Below are positions 4,346-5,372 of a stretch of DNA of 5,372 bases, one piece after another. Below the pieces are notes generated by a model. That model saw only the letters and a list, made by a program, of their open reading frames with translations. It ran no database searches and was not told the origin of the DNA. Made by a program: the position numbers and the translations under genes. How positions within the stretch are numbered: the stretch's first letter is position 1; every line of letters starts with the position of its first letter. This DNA comes from Coriobacteriaceae bacterium. Lineage in GTDB: Bacteria > Actinomycetota > Coriobacteriia > Coriobacteriales > Eggerthellaceae. The DNA is taken from NCBI GenBank assembly GCA_015062635.1, contig SUUF01000092.1, positions 2,636-8,007 on the forward strand, in the 5' to 3' direction.

Positions 4346-5372
4346 TTAGTACACCTTGATATCCGAGATGCAGCAGTCATCGTATTTATCGCCGGGATAC
4401 ACCGAGAGGATGGTGATCTTCATCCAGGACGTGGGCTGCGGATCCTTGAACGGAATATTCTGGTACTTGCGCTTCTTGTCCTTCAGCGTGTACTCGAAGC
4501 TGCCGGTGGCGTACTCGATGAGAATCTTCTTCGCGCGGGCGTTCGCATAGTAGAGGTCGGTGCCACTTGCGGATTTCTTGTTGTAGCCGTTCCTGATCTT
4601 CAGGCCGTTGACCTCGGACAAGTCGTTCACCGAGATGGTGATGGACTGACCGACGCCGTTCATGTTCGTGTTCCAGGCGGTTTCGGGCTTGCCGTCGAGC
4701 ACGAGCTCGGGGCCGTGGGAAACGCTGCCCTCGGTCGGCGAGACCGACGTCGCGGTGGCCGTCGCGCCCGAGAAGCCCTGCGTCGTAGGCGCAGGCGTGT
4801 AGGTGTTCACGATGCCCGTGGTGGTTTCCTCACCGGTGGTCGGACGCGCCTCGACGGTCTCGGGGGCACCGGAAGCCGAGGTGGCGGAAGCGTCGTCGCT
4901 GTTCGCGCGCTCGAGCGTGGAGCCGCGCTTCGTGTCGGCGTCGCTGCCGTCCTTGGAGGAATCGGCCGACGCGCCCGACTTGGACGACTTGGACGACTTG
5001 GAGGACGAGGTCGATTTCGAGGAGCTCGAGGAATCATCGGCCGAGCTGGACGTCGACGCTACCTGCGCGGCGCTGCTCGCACCGCCGCCGTCGCCGTTCA
5101 TGATGCCCGGAACCACATAGCTCGCGCCCAAGCCGATGGCAGCGGCTGCCAGGGCAGCCAAGATAACGCCGCCGAGCACCTTCTTGCCGGTGCCCGTCGA
5201 CGGCTCCTCGCCAAGCTCGTTCATGCGGCGGGCGATCTCGTCATCGGGATGCAGGCGGGATGATTCGCGCGACCCGCCCCGAACCGAGGGACGGGGCGCG
5301 TCTTGAGCGCTCGCCGGCGCAACCGGCGCGGCCGCGGCCGTGGCAGCAGCGGCTCCGGCAGCACCAGCGGCA
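4346..5372 (-). CDS. Membrane-anchored protein with discoidin-like (NADase-type) glycan-binding domain, 5' partial
   Basis: The frame is open to the right edge; 341 residues are visible, numbered here from the first complete codon (5371-5369). Residues 1-64 are an Ala/Pro-rich then charged, presumably cytoplasmic stretch. A Lys pair (63-64) precedes one membrane helix (about 65-87). A Ser/Lys/Asp-rich low-complexity stalk follows (about 99-195), densest at 108-142. The last 140 or so residues form a beta-rich domain with a discoidin-like pattern: LDGKPETAWNT near the start, GLKIRNGYNKKS around 256-267, and the closing SVYPGDKYDDCCISDIKVY. I recognise this as the NADase-type glycan-binding domain found on actinobacterial and streptococcal proteins. 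Similar proteins often start with a zinc ribbon, which would lie outside the window. The Met at 5224 is internal: it follows an uninterrupted frame and lies mid-way through a charged segment. Predicted topology is N-terminus in, binding domain out; the ligand is unknown. Adjacent cysteines (333-334) are notable in an exposed domain. Confidence 0.82.
   Translation of the reverse strand, partial: AAGAAGAAAATAAAAPVAPASAQDAPRPSVRGGSRESSRLHPDDEIARRMNELGEEPSTGTGKKVLGGVILAALAAAAIGLGASYVVPGIMNGDGGGASSAAQVASTSSSADDSSSSSKSTSSSKSSKSSKSGASADSSKDGSDADTKRGSTLERANSDDASATSASGAPETVEARPTTGEETTTGIVNTYTPAPTTQGFSGATATATSVSPTEGSVSHGPELVLDGKPETAWNTNMNGVGQSITISVNDLSEVNGLKIRNGYNKKSASGTDLYYANARAKKILIEYATGSFEYTLKDKKRKYQNIPFKDPQPTSWMKITILSVYPGDKYDDCCISDIKVY
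4977..5003. repeat. Three tandem 9-bp units in the stalk coding region
   Basis: GACTTGGAC occurs at 4977-4985 and 4986-4994, followed by GACTTGGAG at 4995-5003. On the coding (-) strand they encode the repeating Ser-Ser-Lys part of the stalk. Because the unit is a multiple of three, gain or loss would change stalk length without a frameshift. Confidence 0.8.

Noticed and set aside
5222..5224. Internal Met as the start of the surface protein
   Set aside because: The frame stays open for 49 codons to the edge with a protein-like charged segment (HPDDEIARR) leading into it, and no ribosome site precedes this ATG.
4211..5263. 350-codon open frame on the + strand
   Set aside because: It is antisense to the surface-protein gene, starts inside the flavodiiron terminator and is Gly/Arg-rich without any family motif.

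Overview
The window is GC-rich DNA with strongly G/C-biased third codon positions. Its gene set suggests an anaerobic gut actinobacterium of the class Coriobacteriia (Eggerthella/Slackia-like). This placement rests on gene content and base composition only; no marker gene is present. It holds four protein genes: three on the + strand, followed by one on the - strand that runs off the right edge. I see no tRNA, rRNA, insertion sequence or CRISPR array.

Region by region: (1) 68-910 encodes a cytoplasmic two-domain protein, an SGNH/DUF4886-like hydrolase joined to a GIY-YIG nuclease domain of the YhbQ type. (2) 911-1246 is a non-coding gap carrying a promoter for the next gene. (3) 1247-2617 encodes an FAD-dependent amine-oxidase/protoporphyrinogen-oxidase-like oxidoreductase, closed by a hairpin terminator. 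(4) 2618-3020 is a 403-base gap dense in repeats: two copies of a 36-nt palindromic repeat, a 40-nt imperfect tandem repeat, a roughly 100-nt compound hairpin with an 18-bp base stem, and a 24-bp palindrome over the presumed -35 of the next promoter. (5) 3021-4187 encodes an FprA-type flavodiiron protein with a complete di-iron ligand set. (6) 4188-4345 holds two terminators between convergent genes. (7) 4346-5372 (- strand, 5' end outside the window) encodes a membrane-anchored protein with a Ser/Lys-rich stalk and a C-terminal discoidin-like glycan-binding domain.

How the genes relate: the oxidoreductase and the flavodiiron protein are both flavoenzymes, but each has its own promoter and terminator, so a shared operon is not supported. 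The flavodiiron protein is expected to detoxify O2 or NO. The surface protein and the hydrolase-nuclease fusion look like independent units. I found no clear new multi-gene system. The most unusual items are the SGNH/GIY-YIG fusion and the structured repeat cluster upstream of the flavodiiron gene.
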